Source: Rhodobacterales bacterium (GTDB lineage Bacteria > Pseudomonadota > Alphaproteobacteria > Rhodobacterales > Rhodobacteraceae). From it: 21,536 nt of DNA. The stretch's first letter is position 1. Every line of letters begins with the position of its first letter. The notes below the pieces were generated by a model, which saw only the letters and a program-made list of their open reading frames with translations, had not been told where the DNA came from and searched no databases. Of this stretch, positions 6,870 through 13,875 are shown one piece after another. The position numbers were made by a program, and so were the translations under genes. Location: assembly GCA_021155205.1 (NCBI GenBank), contig JAJNPS010000045.1:1-21536 (forward strand). Direction: 5' to 3'.

Positions 6870-8675
6870 TCAGACAATCACCGCAGCGCCAGTATCGGCG
6901 GATCCGACATGCGCGCGGAAGGCCTCGAACAGCTCGCGCCCGATGCCGAAACTGTTTGCGCTCAAATCCGCCATGACGGGGATACGTGTGTCGAAATCGG
7001 GCGCGAGGACCGACAGTGTGCCTGCCACCGCATCCAGCCGCACGACGTCTCCGTCGCGCAGACGCGCCAGGGGTCCGCCCTTGGCCGCTTCGGGGGCGAC
7101 ATGGATCGCGGCTGGCACCTTGCCCGATGCGCCCGACATGCGCCCGTCGGTCACAAGCGCGACACGCAACCCGCGTTCCTGCAGCACCGACAGTGTCGGC
7201 GTCAGCGAATGCAATTCCGGCATGCCATTGGCGGAGGGCCCCTGGAACCGCACCACGACGACGGTGTCGGCGGTGAATTCACCCGCCTTGAACGCCGCCT
7301 TGACCGCGTTCTGGCTGTGGAAGATGCGCGCCGGGGCCTCGATGATGTGGCGTTCGGGGGCGACGGCAGAGACCTTGATCACCCCGCGCCCCAGATTGCC
7401 GGTCAACTGCTTCAGCCCGCCGGTCGGCTGGAACGGATCGGCGGCGGGGCGCAGGATCTTGTCGTTGAGCGTCGATGCGGGACCGTCCTGCCAGCCGAGC
7501 TTGCCCGATTTCAGGGTGGGTTCCTGCCGGAAATGGCTGAGCCCTTCACCCGCGACGGTCTTGGCGTCGGGGTGCAGAAGGCCCATGTCCAGAAGTTGCC
7601 CGATCAGATAGGCAAGGCCCCCGGCGGCGTGGAAGTGGTTCACGTCCGCCAGGCCGTTCGGATAGACCTTGGCCATCAGCGGCACCACGTCGGAGAGGTC
7701 GGCAAAATCCTGCAGGTCCAGTTGCACGCCCGAGGCGCGCGCCATCGCGGGCAGGTGCAGGACAAGGTTCGTCGACCCGCCCGTCGCCATCAGCCCGACA
7801 ATGCCATTGACGTAAGCCCGTTCGTCGAGGATTTCGCCGACGGGCCGGTAATCGTTGCCAAGTGCGGTGATCGCGGCGGCGCGCTCAACAGCGGCGGCGG
7901 TCAGCGCTGCGCGCAGGGGCGTGCCGGGGTTGACGAAGCTGGCCCCCGGCAGGTGCAGGCCCATCACCTCCATCAGCATCTGGTTAGTGTTGGCGGTGCC
8001 GTAGAAGGTGCAGGTGCCGGGACCATGATAGCTGGCCATTTCGGCCTGCATCAGGTCGTGGCGGGTCGCCTTGCCTTCGGCCCAGGCGTTGCGGACGCGG
8101 GACTTTTCGTCATTCGGCAGGCCCGAGGGCATCGGACCAGCGGGGACAAAGACCGACGGCACATGGCCAAAGGTGCCGGCGGCGATGATCAGGCCGGGCA
8201 CGATCTTGTCGCAGACGCCAAGATAAAGAGCCGCGTCAAAGCAGTTGTGGCTCATGGCAACTCCGGCTGCCAAGGCAATGACATCGCGGGAAAAAAGCGA
8301 CAATTCCATCCCGACCTGGCCTTGCGTCACCCCGTCGCACATCGCAGGCACGCCGCCTGCGACCTGGGCCGTGGCCCCCGCCTTGCGGGCAACCTCGCGG
8401 ATGAACGCGGGATAGGATTCATAGGGCTGATGCGCCGACAGCATGTCGTTATACGCGGTGACGATGCCGAGGTTCGGGGCGCGTGATCCAGCCAGCGTAT
8501 CCTTGTCATCGCCCATCGCGGCATAGGCATGCGCCTGGTTGCCACAGGATAGGTGCGCGCGCACCGGCCCGTCGCTGGCCGCCTTGGCGATGCGGGAAAG
8601 ATAGGCCGACCTTGTGTCCTGCGACCGCGCCCGGATGCGGTCGGTCACGCGGGCGATCACGGGGTTCAGCGGCAT
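6870..8675 (-). CDS. edd: Phosphogluconate dehydratase
   Basis: Edd is an iron-sulfur enzyme that dehydrates 6-phosphogluconate to KDPG, the first dedicated step of the Entner-Doudoroff pathway. The 601-residue protein starts MPLNPVIARVTDRIRARS, with AGGAG upstream. It carries the IlvD/Edd signatures: SCGNQAHAYAAMG, TAYNDMLSAHQPYE, GVCDKIVPG with C155, and TCTFYGTANTNQM with C222; the last two cysteines match cluster ligands of the family. Its length is close to the usual 600-608. Sugar-acid dehydratases of the same family are the main alternative, but the N-terminal region and the neighbour eda favour Edd. A perfect LacI-type palindrome lies 147 bases upstream of the start and overlaps a plausible promoter, suggesting sugar-acid induction. 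Confidence 0.96.
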   Translation of the reverse strand: MPLNPVIARVTDRIRARSQDTRSAYLSRIAKAASDGPVRAHLSCGNQAHAYAAMGDDKDTLAGSRAPNLGIVTAYNDMLSAHQPYESYPAFIREVARKAGATAQVAGGVPAMCDGVTQGQVGMELSLFSRDVIALAAGVAMSHNCFDAALYLGVCDKIVPGLIIAAGTFGHVPSVFVPAGPMPSGLPNDEKSRVRNAWAEGKATRHDLMQAEMASYHGPGTCTFYGTANTNQMLMEVMGLHLPGASFVNPGTPLRAALTAAAVERAAAITALGNDYRPVGEILDERAYVNGIVGLMATGGSTNLVLHLPAMARASGVQLDLQDFADLSDVVPLMAKVYPNGLADVNHFHAAGGLAYLIGQLLDMGLLHPDAKTVAGEGLSHFRQEPTLKSGKLGWQDGPASTLNDKILRPAADPFQPTGGLKQLTGNLGRGVIKVSAVAPERHIIEAPARIFHSQNAVKAAFKAGEFTADTVVVVRFQGPSANGMPELHSLTPTLSVLQERGLRVALVTDGRMSGASGKVPAAIHVAPEAAKGGPLARLRDGDVVRLDAVAGTLSVLAPDFDTRIPVMADLSANSFGIGRELFEAFRAHVGSADTGAAVIV

Positions 8676-8806
8676 GGGGCAGGCTCCTGGCAAGGCCATG
8701 TTGACGTGGCGGGCACCGCATCTGCCGAGGGGCACATGTGGCAAGCCCTGGCGCATTCGCCGATGATAGGGGCAAATGTCCCGACTGGCGACACAGCATC
8801 GAGAGA

Positions 8807-8835
8807 TCTTTATCAGCTTTCGTTAGCGCTAACAA
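8807..8835 (-). promoter_or_regulatory. Candidate edd promoter
   Basis: On the minus strand a -35-like TTGTTA (8835-8830) and a -10-like TAAAGA (8812-8807) are 17 bases apart, matching four and three of the six consensus bases. The palindrome at 8822-8833 covers the -35 end and much of the spacer, so a bound repressor would block it. The rest of the 350-base divergent region (8676-9025) holds no gene I can support. The putative leader to edd is about 125 bases. Confidence 0.4.
8822..8833. promoter_or_regulatory. LacI-family-type operator palindrome
   Basis: GTTAGCGCTAAC is a perfect 12-bp palindrome with a central CG, the form typical of LacI/GalR-family operators, including sugar-acid regulators of alphaproteobacteria. 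It sits in the divergent region between edd and a lipoprotein gene. No regulator gene lies in this window. Confidence 0.6.
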
Positions 8836-9025
8836 GCCGGAGCTGTTCAAGACCGGCGCGCCAGCCACGGGAACCTTGCGTTGCATGCGCGACCCTGGCG
8901 CCGGTTCGCCGCATTGTTTCGTGCACAGACCTGATCCCGCCAGTTTCCATCAAACCTTCCCACTTCTGCCACAATTCGCGGGTCTTCTGCTGACTTGCTG
9001 CGGCTTACAGTCCAAAAGGAACGCG

Positions 9026-9703
9026 ATGATCACCGGGTGGCGCAACATTGTGATGGTCCTTGCCATCGCCGGGCTTGGGGGCTGCGCGGCCCTGAACGGC
9101 CCGCAGGAGGGATCCTCGTCGGCGCAAGGGCGCCTTGGTGCGGTCAAGAGCGCCCGGATGCAGGGGCCAATCTACATGATGGCGCAATATGATGTCGAAA
9201 ACATCACCATCGACGTGCCGCGCAGCCTGAAAGTGTCCGAGGCCAACACCTACCGTCCGAATGCCGACATCGTCTGGCGCGGCGAGCCGTTCGGGGACCG
9301 CTATGCGCAAGTCGGGGCGATCCTGGCCGAGGCGATGGCGACGGGCACCGCGATGATGACCAGCGGGCCAAAGGTGGACATCGAGATCACGCTTGCACGG
9401 TTCCATGCGCTGACCGAACGGACGCGCTACAGCATCGGCGGGGTGCATGCGATGCAGTTCGATCTGACGGTGCGCGATGCCGCGACGGGTGCCATCATCG
9501 ACGGTCCGCGCCGGATTGTCGCCGATACACCCGCCTCGGGCGGCGCAAAGGCGATTGCCGAGGACGCGGCGGGCCGCACGCAGCGCGTCGTGGTCACGGA
9601 ACGTCTGGCCGAGGTGATCCGGTTCGAACTGTCAAAGCCCGTGACCGCCGATGCGGGTGTGCTGGCCAGCGCCTCCCCCGCAGACCTGCCTGCGGCGAAC
9701 TGA
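9026..9703 (+). CDS. Putative lipoprotein of unknown function
   Basis: The 225-residue protein starts MITGWRNIVMVLAIAGLGGC. It has a type II signal peptide with lipobox L17-G18-G19-C20, so C20 should be lipidated and the protein anchored to a membrane facing the periplasm. The mature part has a mixed alpha/beta look (YDVENITIDVPRSLKVSE, then VDIEITLARFHALTERTRYS, then MQFDLTVRDAATGAIIDGP) and ends in a low-complexity alanine-rich tail. I believe it belongs to a family restricted to Rhodobacteraceae, perhaps DUF6778, but am not certain of the number. The start has AAAGGA upstream. It is divergent from edd and could share regulation through the palindrome at 8822-8833. Confidence 0.85.
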   Translation: MITGWRNIVMVLAIAGLGGCAALNGPQEGSSSAQGRLGAVKSARMQGPIYMMAQYDVENITIDVPRSLKVSEANTYRPNADIVWRGEPFGDRYAQVGAILAEAMATGTAMMTSGPKVDIEITLARFHALTERTRYSIGGVHAMQFDLTVRDAATGAIIDGPRRIVADTPASGGAKAIAEDAAGRTQRVVVTERLAEVIRFELSKPVTADAGVLASASPADLPAAN

Positions 9704-9717
9704 AGGCGCCCCGTCAT

Positions 9718-9740
9718 CCGCCACGTCTTTCCCGTGGCGG
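9718..9740. repeat. Hairpin between the lipoprotein and methyltransferase genes
   Basis: CCGCCACG (9718-9725) and CGTGGCGG (9733-9740) form a perfect 8-bp stem with a seven-base loop, starting 15 bases after the lipoprotein stop. No T tract follows, so it is at best a weak or Rho-assisted terminator. It makes a GTG start at 9734 for the next gene unlikely, because that codon is inside the stem. Confidence 0.5.
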
Positions 9741-9763
9741 TGAAAGCGGCTAAGAGGCGGGCC

Positions 9764-11002
9764 ATGCGCCCAGATCCTGACCCCGCCGATCCCGAAAGTC
9801 CCACCCCCGGCCATGGTCGCCCCGTGGTGCGCCTGAAACCCAAGGCCGAGGCCCGCGCGATCCGGCACGGCTTCCCGTGGGTCTATGCCGATGAACTGGT
9901 GACGGACCGGCGCACGCAAGGGCTGGCCCCGGGCGCGCTGGCGGTACTGGAGGATGGCGAGCGGCGACCCTTGGGCCTTGTAACCGTCAACACGACGTCA
10001 AAGATCATCGCGCGGATGCTGGACCGCGATCCGGCGGCGGTGATCGACCGGGCATGGTTTGTCGCACGGCTGGAGCGGGCGCTGGCCCTGCGCGCGCGGC
10101 TTTATGCGGCGCCCTTTTACCGGCTGGTCCATGCCGAGGCGGACGGCTTGCCTGGTTTGATCATCGACAGGTTCGGCGATGTTGCGGTGATCCAGCCCAA
10201 CGCCGCCTGGGCCGAGACGCATCTGGCGGCGCTGGTGGACGCGCTGGTGACGGTGACGGGAGTGGCGAGCGTCATCAAGAACGCCACCGGACGGTCGCGG
10301 GCGCTGGAAGGGCTGGGCGAGGAAACCGCCCTGCTGCGCGGTGCGCTGTCCGGTCCGGTTGCGGTGCCGATGAACGGGGCGACCTACATGGCCGACCTGA
10401 TCGGCGGGCAGAAGACCGGCCTTTTCTTCGACCAGCGCCCGAATCATGCCTTTGCCGCTGCGCTGGCACGCGATGCGCGCGTGCTGGACATGTTCACCCA
10501 TGTCGGCGGCTTTGCGCTGGCGGCACTGGCGGGTGGCGCGGTGTCGGCGCTGGCGGTCGATGCCTCTGCCCCGGCACTGGCGCTGGCAGGGCAGGGCGCT
10601 GTGGCATCGGGTCTGGCCGAACGGCTGGCCATGCGGCAGGGCGACGCCTTTCAGGTGCTTGAGGCGCTGGGTGCCGAAGGTGCCAGCTTTGATCTGGTGA
10701 TCTGCGACCCGCCCGCATTCGCGCCCGCCAAACCGGCACTGGAGGCGGGCCTGCGCGCCTATGAACGGCTTGCGCGCCTGGCCGCACCCCTGGTCGCGCC
10801 GGGGGGCTATCTGGTCTTGTGTTCCTGCAGCCATGCCGCCGATCTGTCGGCGTTCCGCAACGCCTCTGCGCGCGGCATCGGGCGGGGGGGCAGGCGTGCG
10901 CAACTGATCCATACCGGCGGCGCGGGGCCCGACCATCCAATGCTGCCGCAACTGGCCGAGTCAGGCTATCTCAAGGCGCTGTTCTTCCGGCTGGATGGAT
11001 GA
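9764..11002 (+). CDS. RlmI-like class I SAM-dependent 23S rRNA methyltransferase
   Basis: The 412-residue protein has the RlmI/RlmK-type layout. A PUA-like RNA-binding segment comes first (about residues 22-90, with RLKPKAEARAIRHGFPWVY), then a middle domain, then a Rossmann methyltransferase domain. SAM motif I is DMFTHVGGFALAAL (from D242), the DPP motif is D315-P317 in ICDPPAF, and the candidate catalytic cysteines C353 and C355 are in LVLCSCSH. E. coli RlmI makes m5C1962 in 23S rRNA. The same target is likely but not proven here, because the family includes other specificities. The ATG at 9764 has AAGAGG six bases upstream. The stop overlaps the PIN gene start as ATGA. Confidence 0.88.
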   Translation: MRPDPDPADPESPTPGHGRPVVRLKPKAEARAIRHGFPWVYADELVTDRRTQGLAPGALAVLEDGERRPLGLVTVNTTSKIIARMLDRDPAAVIDRAWFVARLERALALRARLYAAPFYRLVHAEADGLPGLIIDRFGDVAVIQPNAAWAETHLAALVDALVTVTGVASVIKNATGRSRALEGLGEETALLRGALSGPVAVPMNGATYMADLIGGQKTGLFFDQRPNHAFAAALARDARVLDMFTHVGGFALAALAGGAVSALAVDASAPALALAGQGAVASGLAERLAMRQGDAFQVLEALGAEGASFDLVICDPPAFAPAKPALEAGLRAYERLARLAAPLVAPGGYLVLCSCSHAADLSAFRNASARGIGRGGRRAQLIHTGGAGPDHPMLPQLAESGYLKALFFRLDG

Positions 11003-11544
11003 AGGCGGTTCTGGATGCCTGCGTGATCTATCCCTCGGTGCTGCGCGAGATTCTGTTGGGTGCTGCGGCGGCGGGAATGTACCGACCGCTCTGGTCCGAA
11101 CGCATCCTGGGCGAATGGATTCGCGCGGTGGCCAAGCTGGGTCCGCTGGCAGTGACACAGGCGACGGGCGAGGCCGCACGGATGCGGGCCGATTTCCCGC
11201 AGGCCATGTTGGACGAACAGCCAGGGATCGCGGCACGTCTGCTGCTGCCCGACCCTGATGACGTGCATGTGCTGGCGGTGGCGATCGGCGGTCATGCGGA
11301 TGCGATCATCACCTTCAACGCGGCGGACTTTCCGCGGCATGTGCTGGCCGGCGAAGGCATTGCACGGCGCGATCCGGACGGGTTCCTGTGGGAATTGCAG
11401 TCGCACCATCCCGAAACGATGGAGGCGATCCTGGCGGGCGTCGTCGACAAGGCAAAAGGGATGGACGGCGCGCCCGTGTCCCTGAAATCGCTGCTGAAAC
11501 GGGCGAAACTGCCGCGGCTGGCCAGGGCGGTGTCGGCGCAATGA
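10999..11544 (+). CDS. PIN domain protein (predicted ribonuclease), no antitoxin partner
   Basis: The 181-residue protein opens MKAVLDACVIYPSVLREILL, with the first PIN acidic residue at D6. It continues with LWSERILGEW (E34, E39), DPDDVHVLAVAIGG (D88, D89) and DAIITFNAADFP (D101, N107, D110). These are the metal-binding positions of PIN RNases. It is longer than a typical VapC of about 130 residues, with a basic C-terminal tail. No small antitoxin gene precedes or follows it. Instead, its ATG overlaps the stop of the rRNA methyltransferase, implying co-translation. A role in RNA processing is plausible; a toxin is possible but less supported. A REP-like pair follows the stop directly. Confidence 0.85.
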   Translation: MKAVLDACVIYPSVLREILLGAAAAGMYRPLWSERILGEWIRAVAKLGPLAVTQATGEAARMRADFPQAMLDEQPGIAARLLLPDPDDVHVLAVAIGGHADAIITFNAADFPRHVLAGEGIARRDPDGFLWELQSHHPETMEAILAGVVDKAKGMDGAPVSLKSLLKRAKLPRLARAVSAQ

Positions 11545-11548
11545 TCCC

Positions 11549-11603
11549 GTAGGGTGGGTTTTCAACCCACCATCCTTGGCGCTGGGTTGAAAACCCACCC
11601 TAC
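11549..11603. repeat. REP-like inverted pair (BIME-type) acting as a bidirectional end signal
   Basis: GTAGGGTGGGTTTTCAACCC (11549-11568) and its exact complement (11584-11603) form a 20-bp inverted repeat separated by 15 bases. Each unit is itself a palindrome: GTAG, then GGTGGGTT, three bases, AACCCACC. The right unit is changed in the final stem (CAGC in place of CACC). A GTAG head plus a short hairpin is the form of REP elements mobilised by RAYT (TnpA-REP) transposases. It fills the gap between two convergent genes, five bases after the PIN stop and 16 before the peptidase stop. No RAYT gene is in the window. Confidence 0.85.
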
Positions 11604-11619
11604 AAGCCGCAAGCCCTGT

Positions 11620-12309
11620 TTACGCCACCTGTCCCCATCGAACCTCGTTCGCCGCGATGGCGGCGATCCGCTCCTCGGTCCTGGGATGGCTGAGCAGCCA
11701 GGCCGGAACCCCTTCGGCGCGGCTGCCGGTCAGCGTCCCCAGCTTGACGAACAGCGATTTCTGCGGACCGGTGCCGATGCCGGACTTGATCAGAAGGGCG
11801 CTGGCATAGGCGTCCGCCTCGAACTCGTCGCGGCGCGACAGATGTGCCATCAGCGCGGTGGAGATCAGGTTGGCGATCCAGACCCCGATGATCGGCACGA
11901 ACCTGTTCAGGAACGCCGACAGCATCACGAAGACCGCGTTCTGGCCGGTAAAGTCGATCATCCGCCGCCGCATGTGGCCCATCGCGACATGCCCCATCTC
12001 ATGCGCGATCACCGATGCAAGTTCGTCCGCCGTGACCTCGCCGCGTGCCTTTTTCTCCAGAAACCCGCGCGTCAGGAAGATGCGACCGTCGGGCGCGGCA
12101 AGCCCGTTCACCGCGTCAATGTCAAAGACGTTGACCCTGATGTCCGGCACATCCATCGCGCGGGCCAGCCGGGCGGCAAGAGCGGCGATCTCGGCATCTG
12201 CCAACGGCACCGATTTCTCGTCCAGCATCCGCTTCGTGCGCCAGACCGAAAAGCGCATCATCAGCACCGCATAAAGAACCGCCAGCAGGATCGGGACAAG
12301 TTTCAGCAT
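11620..12309 (-). CDS. M48 family zinc metallopeptidase (HtpX/Oma1-like), membrane anchored
   Basis: The 229-residue protein starts MLKLVPILLAVLYAVLMMRF, an N-terminal membrane anchor. The zinc site is HEMGH (H103, E104, H107) with the third ligand probably E162 in SRRDEFEADAYA, the standard M48 arrangement. A second hydrophobic segment between about 124 and 155 may be membrane-embedded. At 229 residues it is shorter than HtpX (about 290), lacking the long N-terminal double anchor. The C-terminal PAWLLSHPRTEERIAAI (S-H-P-x-T/E) is a conserved M48 feature. It probably acts in membrane protein quality control. It is the last gene of a minus-strand cluster, 29 bases after the DedA gene. Confidence 0.92.
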   Translation of the reverse strand: MLKLVPILLAVLYAVLMMRFSVWRTKRMLDEKSVPLADAEIAALAARLARAMDVPDIRVNVFDIDAVNGLAAPDGRIFLTRGFLEKKARGEVTADELASVIAHEMGHVAMGHMRRRMIDFTGQNAVFVMLSAFLNRFVPIIGVWIANLISTALMAHLSRRDEFEADAYASALLIKSGIGTGPQKSLFVKLGTLTGSRAEGVPAWLLSHPRTEERIAAIAANEVRWGQVA

Positions 12310-12338
12310 GGAAGAGATATGGGGCGCGGGATCAAAAG

Positions 12339-12944
12339 TTAAAGCTCGGGCGCAGGCGCGGATTTCTGCGAGGTGAACAGCCAGTAACCGAGGATCAGCA
12401 CCGCCGCCGCCCCGGCCACCACGCCCAGCACGGAACCCAAGAGGCTGCTGGCGGCCTCCACATTGCCGGCAAAGACATAGCCCATGCCGACATAGATGCC
12501 GGCCCAGGTCGCTTCGCCCGCCACGCCCGCCACGGTAAAGCGGTGCCAGCCATAGCCGGTGCTGCCTGCGGTCAGGTTGACCCATGGGCCAAGCGGGCTG
12601 AACAGCCAGCGCGTCAGATAGACCGCCACGACGCCCTTGCGGTCCATGAAGCCGACCGCCCGCGACAGCAGCCTGTCGCGCGCGGGATCGGTGCGCAGCC
12701 GCGCCAGCAGCCGCGCACCAAAGCCGCGCCCGGCCCAGAACCCGACCTGATCGCCCGCGACGGCGCCGCCGGCGGCCGCGCCAAACGCCTGCCACAGCAC
12801 CAGATCGCCCGCCGCCACAAAGCCCCCCGCCGTCAGCATCAGGATCGAGGCGGGAAATGGCAGCGCCAGGCAGGAAAAGAATGTGGTCGCCGCCAGCAGC
12901 CACAACCCGTATTGCGGCACAAGCGCAAGCAGCCAGTCGGTCAT
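12339..12944 (-). CDS. DedA/VTT-domain membrane protein
   Basis: The 201-residue integral membrane protein starts MTDWLLALVPQYGLWLLAAT. The SNARE-associated (VTT, DedA) domain spans most of it, with the F/A-x-G-R-x-x-G-like segment GDQVGFWAGRGFGARLL, then TRWLFSPLGPWVNLTAGSTG, where the family has its conserved R-x-x-P-x-x-R/G-x-x-G pattern. DedA proteins are inner-membrane proteins linked to lipid flipping (undecaprenyl phosphate or phospholipid) and proton balance. Which lipid this one handles is unknown. The start overlaps the previous gene's stop as ATGA, so it is translated in coupling with the small membrane protein upstream. Confidence 0.9.
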   Translation of the reverse strand: MTDWLLALVPQYGLWLLAATTFFSCLALPFPASILMLTAGGFVAAGDLVLWQAFGAAAGGAVAGDQVGFWAGRGFGARLLARLRTDPARDRLLSRAVGFMDRKGVVAVYLTRWLFSPLGPWVNLTAGSTGYGWHRFTVAGVAGEATWAGIYVGMGYVFAGNVEAASSLLGSVLGVVAGAAAVLILGYWLFTSQKSAPAPEL

Positions 12945-13297
12945 TGCCCCGGTCCCGCCGCGCGCATCCGGGTGATGACCCGTTCCACCTCGGCGATGAT
13001 GTCCTCGACCGGAACGCCGCGATCCCGTGCGATTTCGCGCAAGGGCTGGGGGTGGCCCTTGACCTCGGGCAGGGGCAACCCTGCCAGCCGGTCCATCTCG
13101 CGCGGGTCAAGGCCCCAGGACCGGGCGACATAGCCGACAGTCATCCAGGGCTGGACCGCCATCTCGCGGTGAAAGGACCAGTAGACCGCCTGATAGACAA
13201 CGCTTCCCGCGAAAAACAGCGTCACCGCGCAGGCCAGAAGAAAGGCCGATGTGAGATAGGGGCGCATGCGCCAGAGCCGCCGCAACTGGCCGATCAT
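12941..13297 (-). CDS. Small single-pass membrane protein of unknown function
   Basis: The 118-residue protein starts MIGQLRRLWRMRPYLTSAF. It has one strong membrane segment at about residues 14-40, preceded by positive charges (cytoplasmic N-terminus expected). A soluble part of about 70 residues follows, containing WGLDPREMDRLAGLPLPEV and LREIARDRGVPVEDIIAEVE, which look like two short helix-turn-helix-like repeats of the same kind. I do not recognise the family. It overlaps its upstream neighbour (the VWA pseudogene) and its downstream neighbour (DedA) by ATGA on both sides. Translation may therefore depend on ribosomes reaching the end of the broken VWA frame, which has an early stop codon. 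Confidence 0.8.
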   Translation of the reverse strand: MIGQLRRLWRMRPYLTSAFLLACAVTLFFAGSVVYQAVYWSFHREMAVQPWMTVGYVARSWGLDPREMDRLAGLPLPEVKGHPQPLREIARDRGVPVEDIIAEVERVITRMRAAGPGQ

Positions 13298-13656
13298 CTG
13301 AGTTCCCTGATCCCGCGCGTGATGCCGTCCAGCGTCATGGGCACCATTCTTCCGTCGATTGCCGCGCGATCTTCGGGCTTCAGATTGACCCCGGCCAGCC
13401 TGTCCAGCCAGTCCGGCGCCGCCATGATCCGGTCGATGTCCAGCGTCTCCAGACCCCGGAAGGCGTGGCCAAAGGCGCTGTCAAAACGGTCCAGATGGCG
13501 TTCGTCCTTGACCATGGCGGTCCGGGCCAGATGGTAGAATGCGGTTGCGTCATGGGTGGCAAGACCCGCCGCAACGCCTTAGAGAAACACCAGATATTCG
13601 CGCGGCGACACAGGCACCCCCTCGGCCCGCAGGGCCTGGAAAAAGGGCGCGAACAC
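13294..13656 (-). pseudogene. VWA/CoxE-like protein remnant: early stop codon plus internal deletion
   Basis: A GTG at 13656 begins a frame reading VFAPFFQALRAEGVPVSPRE, the usual CoxE-like N-terminus. It is broken by TAA at 13581-13579 (residue 26) where the family has a glutamate; GAA to TAA would be one change. Past the stop, the same frame resumes GVAAGLATHDATAFYHLART, then MVKDERHLDRFDSAFGHAF, family-typical sequence. After PEDRAAI it jumps, near 13350-13362, to DGRMVPMTLDGITRGIREL, which matches the extreme C-terminus of the family. About 260 residues, including the whole von Willebrand A domain and its metal site, are missing from a protein normally near 390. A start at 13515 could give a 73-residue peptide, but it would lack any known function. 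Family comparison is from memory. Confidence 0.82.
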
Positions 13657-13662
13657 CGGGTG

Positions 13663-13836
13663 TCAGCCCAGCATGATGCGGCTGATGATGACGCTGGCGA
13701 TCAGCCCCAAAAGCGCGAAGGCGATCGCGAATGCCGCCGCATATTGCGCAATGTCCAGCGGCCTGCCGCCCCGTCTGCGCGCGTTCAAGCCGCCGATGAC
13801 GGCCCCCAGAAATGCCGATCCCAGTACCAGTCCCAC
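13663..13836 (-). CDS. Small membrane protein, 57 residues
   Basis: The frame from GTG at 13836 gives MGLVLGSAFLGAVIGGLNAR, then RRGGRPLDIAQYAAAFAIAF, then a second hydrophobic stretch ending SRIMLG. It has two probable membrane helices joined by a basic loop, a hairpin topology. I chose the GTG because AAGGGG lies seven bases upstream; the in-frame ATG at 13875 lies against the end of the DUF2927 gene, and its extra residues are charged and unlike the hairpin. Similar short proteins accompany MoxR/VWA clusters in Rhodobacteraceae in my recollection, but no function is known. It sits 39 bases after the DUF2927 gene and seven before the VWA remnant. Confidence 0.7.
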   Translation of the reverse strand: MGLVLGSAFLGAVIGGLNARRRGGRPLDIAQYAAAFAIAFALLGLIASVIISRIMLG

Positions 13837-13875
13837 GCGATCACCCCTTGTCTGGCGGTCGGCGGGACGGGGCAT

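Noticed and set aside
5859..8486. 875-codon open frame on the + strand
   Set aside because: Opposite eda and edd, both of which have clear catalytic motifs; the product looks like antisense low-complexity sequence.
8738..9025. A 96-residue N-terminal extension of the lipoprotein
   Set aside because: It would bury the signal peptide and lipobox that begin at 9026, and it crosses the operator and promoter region.
10999..11544. VapBC toxin-antitoxin module
   Set aside because: No antitoxin-sized gene is on either side; the upstream partner is an rRNA methyltransferase and the downstream one is convergent.
11620..13131. A single 503-residue protein joining the M48 peptidase to upstream sequence
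   Set aside because: The upstream part is out of frame with DedA and the small membrane protein, which are the real genes there; the peptidase has its own start and anchor at 12309.
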